Shown here one piece after another: positions 27,983-37,009 of a stretch of DNA of 64,000 nucleotides. Made by a program: the position numbers and the translations under genes. The stretch's first letter is position 1, and each line of letters begins with the position of its first letter. The notes under the pieces were generated by a model. The model was given only the letters and a program-made list of their open reading frames with translations, had not been told where the DNA came from and did no database searches. Origin of the DNA: an uncultured Clostridia bacterium (lineage in GTDB: Bacteria > Bacillota > Clostridia > TANB77 > CAG-508); the NCBI GenBank assembly GCA_934121885.1, contig CAKOVH010000001.1:148059-212058 (forward strand), read 5' to 3'.

Positions 27983-28744
27983 TTACCTTCCTTCATCTTC
28001 TATATCTGGTCTTTCTCTTTTTTCAGGAATTGCCTGTTTTGGTGTTTCTTCTTTTGATTTTGTATTTGTTGTTTCATTTGTTTCTTCTTGTTTTACATTT
28101 TTCTCTTGTTCTTCTTTTTCTTTTTCTCTTTTAGTAAACCCTTCTATTTCTAATTTATATAATTCATGTAATAATTTATAAGCTCTGTCTCTATCTCCAT
28201 ATCCCATAACTTTTGCTGCTTGCCCTTTATCCATTGTCTCGCATAATTTATTAAATCTAGCCTCTATAGCCAATAATTCTGCCTTTCTTCTATCATTTAC
28301 TCCACCTATAACCACATCTCTATATTCTAATTCAGAAATTTTTCTATTTAATTCTACTCCATTATTTCTTCTATGTTTTCTATTATCTGCAACTTCTCTA
28401 TACATATTTAATAATTCTTTATTTTCAAGCTCACAAATTCTTCTGCTAATAGTTCTTCTTGAGATTTCATATTTTTGAGCAGCTTCATTAGCTGTAAGTC
28501 CTTGTTTTAACATATATATAACTAATGCTTCATAATCAATATGATCAATTCCTTTTTGTTTATATGGTAAAGCTCTTACATATTCATTATATAGTTCGGG
28601 ATTTGTAACAGATAATTCTTGAATTTTATTATCCAAAGTTCTTGGATCCGTTTCTAATTCTTTTGCAAGTTTAACTTTTGTTATTTCTCCATTTATTAAT
28701 CTTCTTACTGCATCTGCAAATTCTTCTTCCCTAAGCTTTTTCAT
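27983..28744 (-). CDS. Unrecognised two-HTH protein between miaB and mutS
   Basis: A 253-residue protein I cannot assign. It has two helix-turn-helix-like segments: KVKLAKELETDPRTLDNKIQEL (about 23-44) and ANEAAQKYEISRRTISRRI (about 85-103). A helical middle region contains GYGDRDRAYKLL, and the last 50 residues are charged Glu/Lys/Thr-rich and probably disordered. It overlaps the end of miaB by 14 bp and precedes mutS by 5 bp, so it is translated with them. A DNA-binding regulator or a small adaptor is possible. Confidence 0.65.
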   Translation of the reverse strand: MKKLREEEFADAVRRLINGEITKVKLAKELETDPRTLDNKIQELSVTNPELYNEYVRALPYKQKGIDHIDYEALVIYMLKQGLTANEAAQKYEISRRTISRRICELENKELLNMYREVADNRKHRRNNGVELNRKISELEYRDVVIGGVNDRRKAELLAIEARFNKLCETMDKGQAAKVMGYGDRDRAYKLLHELYKLEIEGFTKREKEKEEQEKNVKQEETNETTNTKSKEETPKQAIPEKRERPDIEDEGR

Positions 28745-30137
28745 TTATTCTTTCTCCTTTTAAATACCACATATGTTCTGATATAATTTTTACATCTATT
28801 GATGTTCCAATTAAATCTCCATCACCTTCAAATATTACAACTTTGTTAGAATCAGTTCTTCCTGTTAATACACTTTGATTATTTTTACTATATCCTTCTA
28901 CTAATATTCTTTGAATGGTTCCTATATATTCTTCGTTATTTTTCCCTATTCCATCTTCATATAATTTTTTTAGCCTATCAAATCTTTTATGTTTAATATC
29001 TTCCGGTATTTGATTTTCCATTTTATCTGCAGGTGTTCCAACTCTTCTTGAATATATAAACATAAAAATCTGTTCATAATTTACTTTTTTTACAACATCT
29101 AATGTATCTTCAAAATCTTCTTCAGTTTCTCCAGGAAATCCTACAATAATATCTGTTGAAAATTTAACATTTGGTATTTTGCTTTTCATTTTTTCTACTA
29201 AATTTAAGTATTGCTCTTTTGTATACTTTCTATTCATAGTCTTTAGTACTCTTGAACTTCCAGATTGAAGAGGTAAATGCACAAGTTTACTTACCTTTTC
29301 ACAATCTGCTATTGCTTCTATAACATCATCTGTAAAATCCTTTGGATGTGGCGAAACAAAACGTATTTTGTCTATTCCTTCAATTTTATTTACCTCTCTT
29401 AAAAGCTTGGCAAATGTATTTATTTTAGTTTGTGCAACTTTATTTTCTTCTACCATATATGAATTTACATTTTGTCCTAAAAGAGTAATTTCTTTATATC
29501 CTTTTTTAGCTAATTCTTGCACTTCTTTTAATATATCTTCTGCATTTCTACTTCTTTCTCTTCCACGCACATATGGAACAATACAATATGTACAAAAGTT
29601 ATTACATCCATTCATTATTGTAACAGATGCTTTTATATTATCCTCTCTTTTTATTGGTAGTCCTTCAATTATTTCTCCATCAATGTTTATAACATCATCT
29701 ATCTTTTTATGTTCAATAATTGCATTATATAAATCTTCTGGAAACTTATGCAAAGTATGTGTTCCAAATATTACATCATATTGATAGCTTTTCTTTATTT
29801 TATCTACAATATGTTTTTCTTGCATCATACAACCACCAATAGCAATTATTGCACTTTTATTTTCTCTTAACTTTTTTACTTCTCCTAATTTTCCAAATAA
29901 CTTTTCCTCAGCATTCTCTCTAACACAACAAGTATTAAATATTACTAAATTTGCTTCATCTAAATTTTGCGTACTTGTATAATTCATTTCTTCAAGCATA
30001 CCACATAATTTTTCTGAGTCATTTTCATTTAATTGGCATCCCATTGTTAGTATATAATATTTTAATTTTTTTTCTTTATTTAATTCTTTAACCTTTTGTA
30101 TATATTCTAATTGTTTTGTTATATCTGTTTTTTCCAA
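28731..30137 (-). CDS. miaB: tRNA-2-methylthio-N6-isopentenyladenosine synthase MiaB
   Basis: A 468-residue methylthiotransferase: UPF0004 domain (YILTMGCQLNENDSEK), radical-SAM motif CNNFCTYC near 165-172, VRGRERSR, and a C-terminal TRAM domain (QRILVEGYSK). It adds the ms2 group to i6A37 of tRNAs. I choose the TTG at 30137 as start because GGAGG lies seven bases ahead; an in-frame ATG at 30158 has no ribosome site. First gene of the miaB-HTH-mutS-kinase-RNHCP unit. Confidence 0.95.
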   Translation of the reverse strand: MEKTDITKQLEYIQKVKELNKEKKLKYYILTMGCQLNENDSEKLCGMLEEMNYTSTQNLDEANLVIFNTCCVRENAEEKLFGKLGEVKKLRENKSAIIAIGGCMMQEKHIVDKIKKSYQYDVIFGTHTLHKFPEDLYNAIIEHKKIDDVINIDGEIIEGLPIKREDNIKASVTIMNGCNNFCTYCIVPYVRGRERSRNAEDILKEVQELAKKGYKEITLLGQNVNSYMVEENKVAQTKINTFAKLLREVNKIEGIDKIRFVSPHPKDFTDDVIEAIADCEKVSKLVHLPLQSGSSRVLKTMNRKYTKEQYLNLVEKMKSKIPNVKFSTDIIVGFPGETEEDFEDTLDVVKKVNYEQIFMFIYSRRVGTPADKMENQIPEDIKHKRFDRLKKLYEDGIGKNNEEYIGTIQRILVEGYSKNNQSVLTGRTDSNKVVIFEGDGDLIGTSIDVKIISEHMWYLKGERINEKA

Positions 30138-30165
30138 TTTAATTCCTCCATTTTTCATACAATAT

Positions 30166-30194
30166 ATTTTATACTAAAAATGTAGTTTTATCAA
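30166..30194 (-). promoter_or_regulatory. Promoter of the miaB-mutS operon
   Basis: Minus-strand TTGATA (30189-30194) and TAAAAT (30166-30171) with a 17 bp spacer, 29 bp before the TTG start. Confidence 0.6.
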
Positions 30195-30251
30195 GTATTT
30201 TGTCGTGAGAAAAATATTTGATTGCTTATCATTAACTATTAACTTTTTAAT

Positions 30252-30281
30252 AAAAAAAGCATGCTACATTACATAGCATAC
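30252..30281 (-). terminator. Terminator of sleB
   Basis: TAGCAT/ATGCTA core stem (30274-30279 with 30261-30266) followed on the minus strand by a run of seven T, directly after the sleB stop codon. Confidence 0.75.
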
Positions 30282-30285
30282 CTTT

Positions 30286-30992
30286 TTATTTACAAAATCT
30301 GTGTTTTCCTATTGTTACAGTCATTGGTCTAGACCATATCCATTTATTAGTTGCAGTATTAGGATTAAAATAATATATAGCTCCATATGATGGATCCCAT
30401 CCATTTAAAGCATCTTGTGCTGCCTTTTTTGCTGTAGAATCAGGAGACATATTAATTTGTCCATCACTTACAACATCAAAGGCACCTGATTGATAAATAA
30501 CTCCTGCAACGGTATTAGGAAATGAACTACTTTTTACCCTATTTAGTACAACTGCTGCAACTGCAACTTGTCCTGTATATGGTTCTCCTCTTGCTTCTCC
30601 ATAAACTAATCTACTAAGCAAATTTAAATCATTTGAATTTGTTGAAGATGAACCACTAGATGATGAACTACTAGAAAAGATTCCCATTGCTCTTAATGTT
30701 TTTGTTCCTGCAATTCCGATCTACAGTAAGTCCATTCTTTTTTTGAAATTTCTTTACAGCCGCCATTGTTTGACTTCCATATATTCCGGTCTACTGAACC
30801 TGAATAATATCCCCATCTTTTTAATTTTGTCTGTATGGTTCTTACTTCTTCTCCACGAGATCCATATTTAGATAAAGCATCTACTTCATTATTTCTAAAA
30901 AATACATTATATGATATAAACATTGTAATTGCTAATATTATAACTACTAATGCTTTTATATTACTTTTTAATTTTATTCCTATTTTTTTCAA
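30286..30992 (-). CDS. sleB: Spore cortex-lytic enzyme SleB, read through two +1 shifts at CGG
   Basis: The frame is interrupted twice, but joining the three parts gives a complete 234-residue SleB: a signal/anchor helix (about 12-33), a PG-binding-1 domain and a SleB/CwlJ hydrolase domain (RLVYGEARGEPYTGQVAVAAVV, FNP and a C-terminal GKHRFCK). The breaks are at CGG codons 30786-30788 and 30716-30718; skipping the C gives GGA and restores the two conserved VDG turns of the binding domain. No other lesion is seen. SleB cuts cortex peptidoglycan during germination. I use the TTG at 30992 as start; another in-frame TTG is at 31043. Reading it as a pseudogene is possible but less likely (see findings). 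Confidence 0.8.
30715..30718 (-). other. +1 shift site, second in sleB (CGG-A)
   Basis: In the shifted frame, GTA GAT is followed by CGG then A. Reading resumes at GGA and gives VDGIAGTKT, the second PG-binding half. C at 30718 is the skipped base. Confidence 0.8.
30785..30788 (-). other. +1 shift site, first in sleB (CGG-A)
   Basis: Upstream frame reads GTA GAC CGG A. Skipping C at 30788 gives GGA and continues VDGIYGSQT, the conserved first PG-binding turn. Confidence 0.8.
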
Positions 30993-31071
30993 AATAAAAA
31001 CACCACTTTCTTCTAAACTAATTTTTAGTTTTAGTTTATCCAAAATTGGTATTTTTATACGAATCTATTTT

Positions 31072-32734
31072 TTAAAATATTCCAACGATGTTTCCATTTT
31101 CATCAACATCAATCTGTTCTGCGGCAGGTTGTTTTGGAAGCCCTGGCATTGTCATTACTTTTCCGGTAAGTACCACAATAAATTCTGCTCCAGATTTTAG
31201 TAATACATCTTGTACATGAATTTTAAAAGGTTCTTTGCATTCTAAATTCTTAGCATCATCTGAAAAAGAATACTGTGTTTTAGCAATACATACTGGTAAG
31301 TTTCTATATCCTAACTCTTCTATTTCTTTTATCTTACTTTCAGCTAATTCTGAATATACAGTTTCTGTTGCTCCATAGATTTTTGTTGCAACAGCATTTA
31401 TTTTTTCTTTAATTTCACTATTAAGTTCATATGTATATTTAAAATTAGAATCTATCTCAGCTATTTTAACTATTTTTTCAGCTAAATCAATAGCTCCTTC
31501 TCCACCTTTTTCCCAGCTTTCTACTAAGCTTAGCTCTATATTTTTTTCTAATAATTTTTCTCTTAGAAAATCAATTTCTTTTTGACTATCATTTTTATAT
31601 TTGTTAATTGCAACAATAACATTTAATCCAAATACATTTTTTAAGTTATCTATATGTCTTTCCAAATTGTGTATTCCATTTTCTAAAGCTTCTATATTTT
31701 CATTTAAAATTTCTTCTTTTGATGCTCCACCATGATATTTTAATGCTTTAATTGTTGCCACACACACTACTGCATCTGGTTTTATTTCTGCTTTTCTGCA
31801 TTTTATATCTAAAAATTTTTCAGCTCCTAAATCAGCTCCAAATCCTGCTTCCGTAATAACATATTCACCTAATTTCATTGCCATTTTAGTTGCAATAATA
31901 CTATTACATCCATGTGCAATATTGGCAAATGGACCTCCATGTACAAATGCTGGTGTATGTTCTAAAGTTTGTACTAAATTTGGCATCATAGCATCTTTTA
32001 AAAGAGCTACTATTGCTCCATCTGCCTTTAAATCTTTTGCAGTTACAGGCTTGTTTTCCTTTGTATAACCAATTATTATATTTCCAACTCTTCTTTTTAA
32101 ATCTTTTATATCTGTTGCTAAGCAAAAAATTGCCATAATCTCTGATGCTACTGATATATCAAAACCATCCTGTCTTGGTACTATATTTTTTTCTCCAGAT
32201 AATCCTGTTTCAACTTTTCTTAATTGTCTATCATTTAAGTCTACACATCTTTTCCAAACAACTCTATCTATTCCTAATTCATTTCCATAATATATATGGT
32301 TATCTATCATTGCAGATAATAAATTATTTGCTGATGTAATTGCATGAATGTCTCCTGTAAAATGGAGATTAATATCTTCCATTGGCGCAATTTGTGAATG
32401 TCCTCCACCTGTTGCTCCGCCTTTAACACCAAATACAGGTCCGTAAAGATGGCTCTCTTAAGGCAAGTATAGATTTTTTGCCTATTTTTCTTAATCCATC
32501 TGCAAGTCCTATTGATATTGTTGTTTTTCCTTCTCCTAATGGTGTTGGATTAATTGCTGTAACCAAAATTAGTTTGCCATTTTTATTTTCTTTTAAATGT
32601 TTACACACATCAAGTGAAATTTTTGCTTTATATTTTCCATATTGTTCAATTTCATCTTCTTTTATTCCTATAGAATTTGCTATATCTATTATTTTATCTA
32701 ATTTCGTATTTCTTGCAATTTCAATATCTTCCAT
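31072..32734 (-). CDS. fhs: Formate-tetrahydrofolate ligase, read through one +1 shift at CGG
   Basis: Two frames join to a 553-residue Fhs, the family's usual length. The first 97 codons contain TPLGEGKTT (ATP-binding) and LALREPSL; the second frame continues GPVFGVKGGATGGG, then HTPAFVHGGPFANIAHG and the C-terminal GKVMTMPGLPKQPAA. The break is the in-frame CGG at 32441-32443, where skipping C yields GGA for a conserved Gly. No other damage. Fhs makes 10-formyl-THF from formate and ATP and is central to one-carbon metabolism in Clostridia. It follows divPAP by 19 bp in the nusB-xseA-xseB unit. Confidence 0.88.
32440..32443 (-). other. +1 shift site in fhs (CGG-A)
   Basis: TCT TTA CGG A in the upstream frame; skipping C at 32443 gives GGA CCT GTA, continuing the conserved EPSLGPVFG block. 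Confidence 0.85.
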
Positions 32735-32753
32735 AAGAACCTCCTAATTAATT

Positions 32754-33191
32754 TTACCCAAATATTAAGCCAACAATAATTCCAATTATTGCTCCTACAA
32801 TAACTTGCATAGGTGTATGACCTAATACTTCTTGTAGTCTTTCAGTTACTTGTACCCCTGAAAGTCCTGGTGTTTCAACTATTTTATTTAGTAATTTAGC
32901 TTGCTTTCCAGCTGCCCTTCTAACACCTGCTGCATCATACATTACAATGCATGAAAAAATTACAGCTACTCCAAAAATTGGTGAATCTATTCCTTGTGAT
33001 TTTGCAATCAAAGTAGAAAGACATGTAACAACAGCTGAATGAGAACTTGGCATTCCACCTGCTCCTAAAATTCTTTTAAAGTTGAATTTTCTGTTCTTTA
33101 TCAAATCATATATAAACTTGAATAATTGTATACAAAACCATACTAAAAGTGGTAATGCAATATACTTATATTGTGTAAAAAATCCCATCAT
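32754..33191 (-). CDS. Divergent PAP2-family membrane protein (YuiD-like)
   Basis: A 145-residue protein of the DUF212/divergent-PAP2 family: GAGGMPSSHSAVVTCLS carries the SxxH phosphatase motif, and VMYDAAGVRRAAG is a second conserved block. Four hydrophobic segments. Likely an acid phosphatase-type membrane enzyme acting on a lipid or isoprenoid phosphate. Lies 6 bp from xseB in the nusB-xseA unit, where an isoprenoid gene often sits. Confidence 0.85.
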   Translation of the reverse strand: MMGFFTQYKYIALPLLVWFCIQLFKFIYDLIKNRKFNFKRILGAGGMPSSHSAVVTCLSTLIAKSQGIDSPIFGVAVIFSCIVMYDAAGVRRAAGKQAKLLNKIVETPGLSGVQVTERLQEVLGHTPMQVIVGAIIGIIVGLIFG

Positions 33192-33197
33192 TTTATT

Positions 33198-33431
33198 TTA
33201 TTCCTCTTCTTGTATAAAATTTTCTTCTTGAAATTCACCATCACTATTTTTTATTAGCATAGTAATTTTCTTTTCTGCTTCTTGTAGCATATCACTGCAT
33301 TGTTTAGAAATTTTCATACCTTCTTCAAATTTTTTTACAGATTCATCTAAATCCAAATTACCTTTTTCAAGTTCATTTGCAATCTGTTCTAATTTCTCCA
33401 TGCCTTCTTCAAATTTTATTTCTTTACTCAT
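33198..33431 (-). CDS. xseB: Exonuclease VII small subunit
   Basis: A 77-residue helical-hairpin protein with FEEGMEKLEQIANELEKGNLDL and FEEGMKISKQC, the XseB signature. Several XseB chains bind each XseA to form exonuclease VII, which degrades single-stranded DNA. Acidic C-terminal tail. An unrecognised membrane-anchored gene separates it from xseA. Confidence 0.92.
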   Translation of the reverse strand: MSKEIKFEEGMEKLEQIANELEKGNLDLDESVKKFEEGMKISKQCSDMLQEAEKKITMLIKNSDGEFQEENFIQEEE

Positions 33432-33448
33432 AATTTATTACTCCTATT

Positions 33449-33928
33449 TTATTGTTTAGTTACCAATTCTTTGTCAACATCTACCTTAAAAAATGCAAGT
33501 GTTTTTGTTGTTTTTGCATCATTTACTGAAACAATATATCTACCTTGATTATCAATACTCATGTTAGAAAAATACACTCCATCAGTATCTCCCCATGCCT
33601 TTTTAACAAGTGCAACAGCTTTTTGTTCTTTACTTGTAACACTTGTAGTACTTGATCCAGTATTTGTAACTGTTTCATTTGTAGAATTTGTATTATCATC
33701 TACTATAGTGTTTCCAATTAAATTTGCATCAATTTCGTTTATATCAGCTTTTTCAAACAAATCATTAATTACATTGTCTAGTCCCGAGTTTTTATCTGTA
33801 ATATTTGTTGTAACTGCATTTGCATTAGCAGGTTCTTTCTTGAAAGAATCATAAGCAAACCATATAATAACAAATAATAATATCATAATTAATATAATTA
33901 AAACACTTCTTTTTGCAGTTTTTTCCAT
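33449..33928 (-). CDS. Membrane-anchored secreted protein of unknown function
   Basis: A 159-residue protein: N-terminal basic residues and one helix (about 8-26), a Asn/Thr/Ser-rich spacer (about 45-100), and a C-terminal domain (KAVALVKKAWGDTDGVYFSN onward) with a PepSY-like strand-helix pattern. It probably faces outside the membrane. Not recognised as a named family. It is inserted between xseA and xseB, an unusual place. Confidence 0.6.
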   Translation of the reverse strand: MEKTAKRSVLIILIMILLFVIIWFAYDSFKKEPANANAVTTNITDKNSGLDNVINDLFEKADINEIDANLIGNTIVDDNTNSTNETVTNTGSSTTSVTSKEQKAVALVKKAWGDTDGVYFSNMSIDNQGRYIVSVNDAKTTKTLAFFKVDVDKELVTKQ

Positions 33929-33942
33929 ATATTTTCCTCCAT

Positions 33943-35133
33943 TTATACTATTTTTGCTTTTGTTACTCCATCTTTAAAACGAATATTAATTTCATCATTT
34001 TCCTTAAGTTCTTTTACTGATTTTACAACTTTTCCATTCATTTCAGTTATTGAATATCCTCTTGTTAACGTTTTTAATGGGCTTAAAGCATCTAACTTTT
34101 GTATTGTATTTATAGCTTTGCTTTTTTTATCTTTATAAATAGACATTATTTCATTTTGTATTGATTTTACATTTTTATCTAATAATATATATCTTTCATT
34201 TATTGTCTGAAGAGGCTCTCTAAATGCTCTTCTATTCATACATTTTTCATAGCTAAGTTTCATAAAATCTACTTTTTTCTTTAAAGCTAACCTGTAACGA
34301 TTGTTATATGATTTTAATTTTAATAATACATCAGATATATTAGGTACAGCAAGTTCTGCAGCAGCAGATGGTGTTGGTGCTCTTAAATCAGCTACAAAAT
34401 CTGCAATTGTAAAATCTGTTTCATGTCCTACTGCAGATATTATAGGTAATTCTGATTGGTAAATCGCTCTTGCAACAATTTCTTCATTAAAAGGCCATAG
34501 GTCCTCAAGAGCTCCTCCTCCTCTTGCTACAATTATAACATCTGCTAATTTTTTCTCATTCATTATTTTTATTGCTTCTGCAATTTTTACAGCTGCACCT
34601 TCACCTTGAACAGGAACAGGTAATAACTTAATATATACATTTGGATTTCTTCTTGTTGAAACATTTATAATATCTCTTATAACAGAACCTGTATTTGATG
34701 TTAAAACACCTATACATTTTGGCATAATAGGAATTTTCTTTTTGTGGTCTTCTGAAAATAACCCTTCTGCTCCTAGCTTTGACTTTAATTCTTCAAATGC
34801 TATATGTAAACTTCCCATACCATCTTCTTGCATCATTTTGCAATATATTTGATATACTCCATCTCTTTCAAAAACTGAAACAGTACCATATATAATAACC
34901 TTCATTCCATCTTTTGGCATAAATTTTAGGTTAACTGCTGAGCTTTTAAACATGATACATTTTATTAAAGAATTTTCATCTTTTAATGTAAAATACAAAT
35001 GCCCTGTATAATGATTTTTAAAATTTGATATTTCACCTTTTACTAGTACACTATTTAAATTTTCATCATTGTCAATTTTATCTTTTATGTATTTATTTAA
35101 ATCTGTTACAGTTACTGCACTATTGTAATTCAT
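33943..35133 (-). CDS. xseA: Exonuclease VII large subunit
   Basis: A 396-residue XseA: N-terminal OB domain (VLVKGEISNFKNHYTGHLYFTLKD), the conserved GVLTSNTGSVIRDI and ARGGGALEDLWPFNEE nuclease blocks, AVGHETDFTIADFVADLRAPTPSAAAEL, a long coiled-coil, and a C-terminal LTRGYSI element. Catalytic large subunit that pairs with XseB. Intact length. It follows nusB by 16 bp. Confidence 0.95.
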   Translation of the reverse strand: MNYNSAVTVTDLNKYIKDKIDNDENLNSVLVKGEISNFKNHYTGHLYFTLKDENSLIKCIMFKSSAVNLKFMPKDGMKVIIYGTVSVFERDGVYQIYCKMMQEDGMGSLHIAFEELKSKLGAEGLFSEDHKKKIPIMPKCIGVLTSNTGSVIRDIINVSTRRNPNVYIKLLPVPVQGEGAAVKIAEAIKIMNEKKLADVIIVARGGGALEDLWPFNEEIVARAIYQSELPIISAVGHETDFTIADFVADLRAPTPSAAAELAVPNISDVLLKLKSYNNRYRLALKKKVDFMKLSYEKCMNRRAFREPLQTINERYILLDKNVKSIQNEIMSIYKDKKSKAINTIQKLDALSPLKTLTRGYSITEMNGKVVKSVKELKENDEINIRFKDGVTKAKIV

Positions 35134-35149
35134 TAGTTTTATTTTACTC

Positions 35150-35569
35150 CTATTCTATATTGTTATTTTTTACAATACTTGCAAGTATTCCATTAACAAA
35201 TGATGGAGCATTATCATCTCCATATGCCTTTGCAAGTTCAACAGCCTCATTAATAACAACTTTATATGGAAGCTTTTTGTACAAAATTTCATATACTGCA
35301 AGTTTTAAAATTGCGATACTTATTTTTGATAATCTGCTAAGCTCCCATTTTTCAGATAATTCTTTATTTATTTGTTCCAAAATGTCATTTTTATTTTTTT
35401 CAATTCCATAAATAACATCTTGTATATATTCTGTTACCTTTTCATCTTGAATACCTTTACCTTCTAAAAATACATTTATTTGTGTTTCAAGTTCTCTTTC
35501 TTCAACTTTTTGAATTTCTAAACTATATATTAATTCAAATGCCACTTTTCTTGTTTCTGATCTATTCAT
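35150..35569 (-). CDS. nusB: Transcription antitermination factor NusB
   Basis: A 139-residue all-helical protein: RSETRKVAFELIYSLE at the start, LSKISIAILKLAVYEILYKK and VVINEAVELAKAYG near the end are the NusB core. It binds boxA RNA with S10 in rRNA antitermination. I use the ATG at 35569; a TTG at 35584 sits on the ribosome site. It opens the nusB-xseA-(unknown)-xseB-divPAP-fhs string. Confidence 0.92.
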   Translation of the reverse strand: MNRSETRKVAFELIYSLEIQKVEERELETQINVFLEGKGIQDEKVTEYIQDVIYGIEKNKNDILEQINKELSEKWELSRLSKISIAILKLAVYEILYKKLPYKVVINEAVELAKAYGDDNAPSFVNGILASIVKNNNIE

Positions 35570-35601
35570 TTTATTTTGTAACAACCTTTCCCCTTTTATT
35601 T

Positions 35602-35805
35602 TTATAACTTATCTATGAAATTTTTTAATTTTTCTTTTACTGCGAATTTATTATGTTGTACGTAGTTTCCTGCATATCCACATATAAATACTAATATAAT
35701 TCCAATTATTAATTTATATAACTGTGTACAAAGTAGAATAATTGCCACAATAATACCAATAATCATCCCACCATATTGTGACATAAATTTTTTTAAATCT
35801 TCCAT
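35602..35805 (-). CDS. DUF2273 small membrane protein
   Basis: A 67-residue protein with two close transmembrane helices (about 11-45), a GYAGNYVQ turn and a basic amphipathic C-terminus. This is the DUF2273 pattern, typically next to amaP and asp23. Probable envelope-stress or Asp23-anchoring partner. Start at 35805 has AAAGGGAAA upstream. It overlaps none of its neighbours and lies 13 bp from amaP. Confidence 0.8.
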   Translation of the reverse strand: MEDLKKFMSQYGGMIIGIIVAIILLCTQLYKLIIGIILVFICGYAGNYVQHNKFAVKEKLKNFIDKL

Positions 35806-35818
35806 AAGCTTTCCCTTT

Positions 35819-36388
35819 CTATCCTTGAACAATTTCCTTAACAGGCTCTATATTTTTAACCTTAATATTAACCTCTTTAACTTCTAAATCTGTTGATGTT
35901 TTCAATGTTTCCTTTATCTTCGATTGCAAGTTAGTTGATAATTGTTTTATTATTGCTGTTTCTTTTACTGTCATATTTACAAATACTAATAAATTATTAT
36001 CTGGTGTAAGTTCTATTTTAGTTGTAACCTCTTCAGCACTATCAAACCCTTTTACAGTACTATTTACCAGATTTTCTATTGTTTCTTTTGTTATAAATAA
36101 TTTTCCGTCTGCATTTTCTAGTAAAATACCACTTTTATTATTTATTGAAGTTTCTTCTTTACTAGCTCTTGTTCCACTAAAGAAGATACCTTTAATAGCA
36201 AGCAGAGCAATACTTCCTGCACAAACAATAGTAATATTCGATGCGACTTGATTGCTAATTATCATTTTTATGACTGTTTCTATACTCTCTAGCTCCATCC
36301 ATCCTACAACTATTAGTGAGCTGATTACAGATAGAACTAACATAATAATTGAAAATAGTACTAATGTTATTTTATCTAATATTTTCAT
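35819..36388 (-). CDS. amaP: Alkaline-shock response membrane anchor AmaP
   Basis: A 189-residue protein with two N-terminal transmembrane helices (about 5-28 and 47-66) and a cytoplasmic domain ending in an Asp23-like fold (NLLVFVNMTVKETAIIKQLS and VKEVNIKVKNIEP). AmaP anchors Asp23 at the membrane in Staphylococcus. Start at 36388 is favoured by AAAGGATG upstream. It follows asp23 but a terminator hairpin lies between. Confidence 0.85.
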   Translation of the reverse strand: MKILDKITLVLFSIIMLVLSVISSLIVVGWMELESIETVIKMIISNQVASNITIVCAGSIALLAIKGIFFSGTRASKEETSINNKSGILLENADGKLFITKETIENLVNSTVKGFDSAEEVTTKIELTPDNNLLVFVNMTVKETAIIKQLSTNLQSKIKETLKTSTDLEVKEVNIKVKNIEPVKEIVQG

Positions 36389-36415
36389 TTTTTTCATCCT
36401 TTCGTACACAGGTTT

Positions 36416-36448
36416 AAAAGGACACAGCTTTTTTACTTGTGTCCTTTT
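36416..36448 (-). terminator. Terminator/attenuator between asp23 and amaP
   Basis: AAAAGGACACA (minus 36448-36438) pairs with TGTGTCCTTTT (36426-36416). The stem is strong with a U-rich tail, so asp23 may be expressed in excess of amaP. Confidence 0.65.
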
Positions 36449-36457
36449 ATATAAGTT

Positions 36458-36910
36458 TTATTCTTTATTATCAACATCCGATGCTTCTTTTTCTTCTGTC
36501 GCTGTAGCTGATTCTGTATTAACACCTTGAACATGTACATTTACTTCTAAAACTTTTAATCCTGTCATACCTTCTACTGCTTTTTTTACTCTGTTTTGAA
36601 TTTCATATGCAACATCTGGAATTCTTGCACCATATTCAACAATAATATTAACATCTATTTTGGTTTCTTTTTCTCCTGCTTCAATTTTAATTCCTTTTGC
36701 AAAATTCTTCTTTCCACTAAATACTTCTGAAATTCCTCCTGCAAATCCTCCTGCCATTGAAGAAACTCCTGGTACTTCTGCTGCAGCAGCTCCTGCAATA
36801 ACAGCTATAACATCATCTGCTATTTTTATATTTGTATTTTCAAGTGTAACTTCTCCTTGATTTTCCTCTACATTTACATTAACATTTTCCATTTCTTTAT
36901 TTTCTTCCAT
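36458..36910 (-). CDS. asp23: Asp23/Gls24 family envelope-stress protein
   Basis: A 150-residue protein. An acidic, Asn/Val-rich N-tail precedes the Asp23 core: IADDVIAVIAGAAAAEVPGV, MAGGFAGGISEV and VDVNIIVEYG-like VNIIVEYGARIPDVAYEIQ, then VNVHVQGV. Asp23 forms membrane-associated assemblies with AmaP. Probably an abundant single-gene product, given the terminator directly after it. Confidence 0.9.
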   Translation of the reverse strand: MEENKEMENVNVNVEENQGEVTLENTNIKIADDVIAVIAGAAAAEVPGVSSMAGGFAGGISEVFSGKKNFAKGIKIEAGEKETKIDVNIIVEYGARIPDVAYEIQNRVKKAVEGMTGLKVLEVNVHVQGVNTESATATEEKEASDVDNKE

Positions 36911-37009
36911 AATAAAACCTCCTTAAAATTTTATTTTATGTTTTATCTTTTTGTACATACCATTAGTATAACAATTTATACTCTATTTTACAACTATTTT
37001 TCTAAAAAA

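Noticed and set aside
30286..31043. sleB as two separate genes or a plain pseudogene
   Set aside because: The parts join exactly at CGG-A sites into one full-length enzyme with all motifs; the same rule explains four other breaks.
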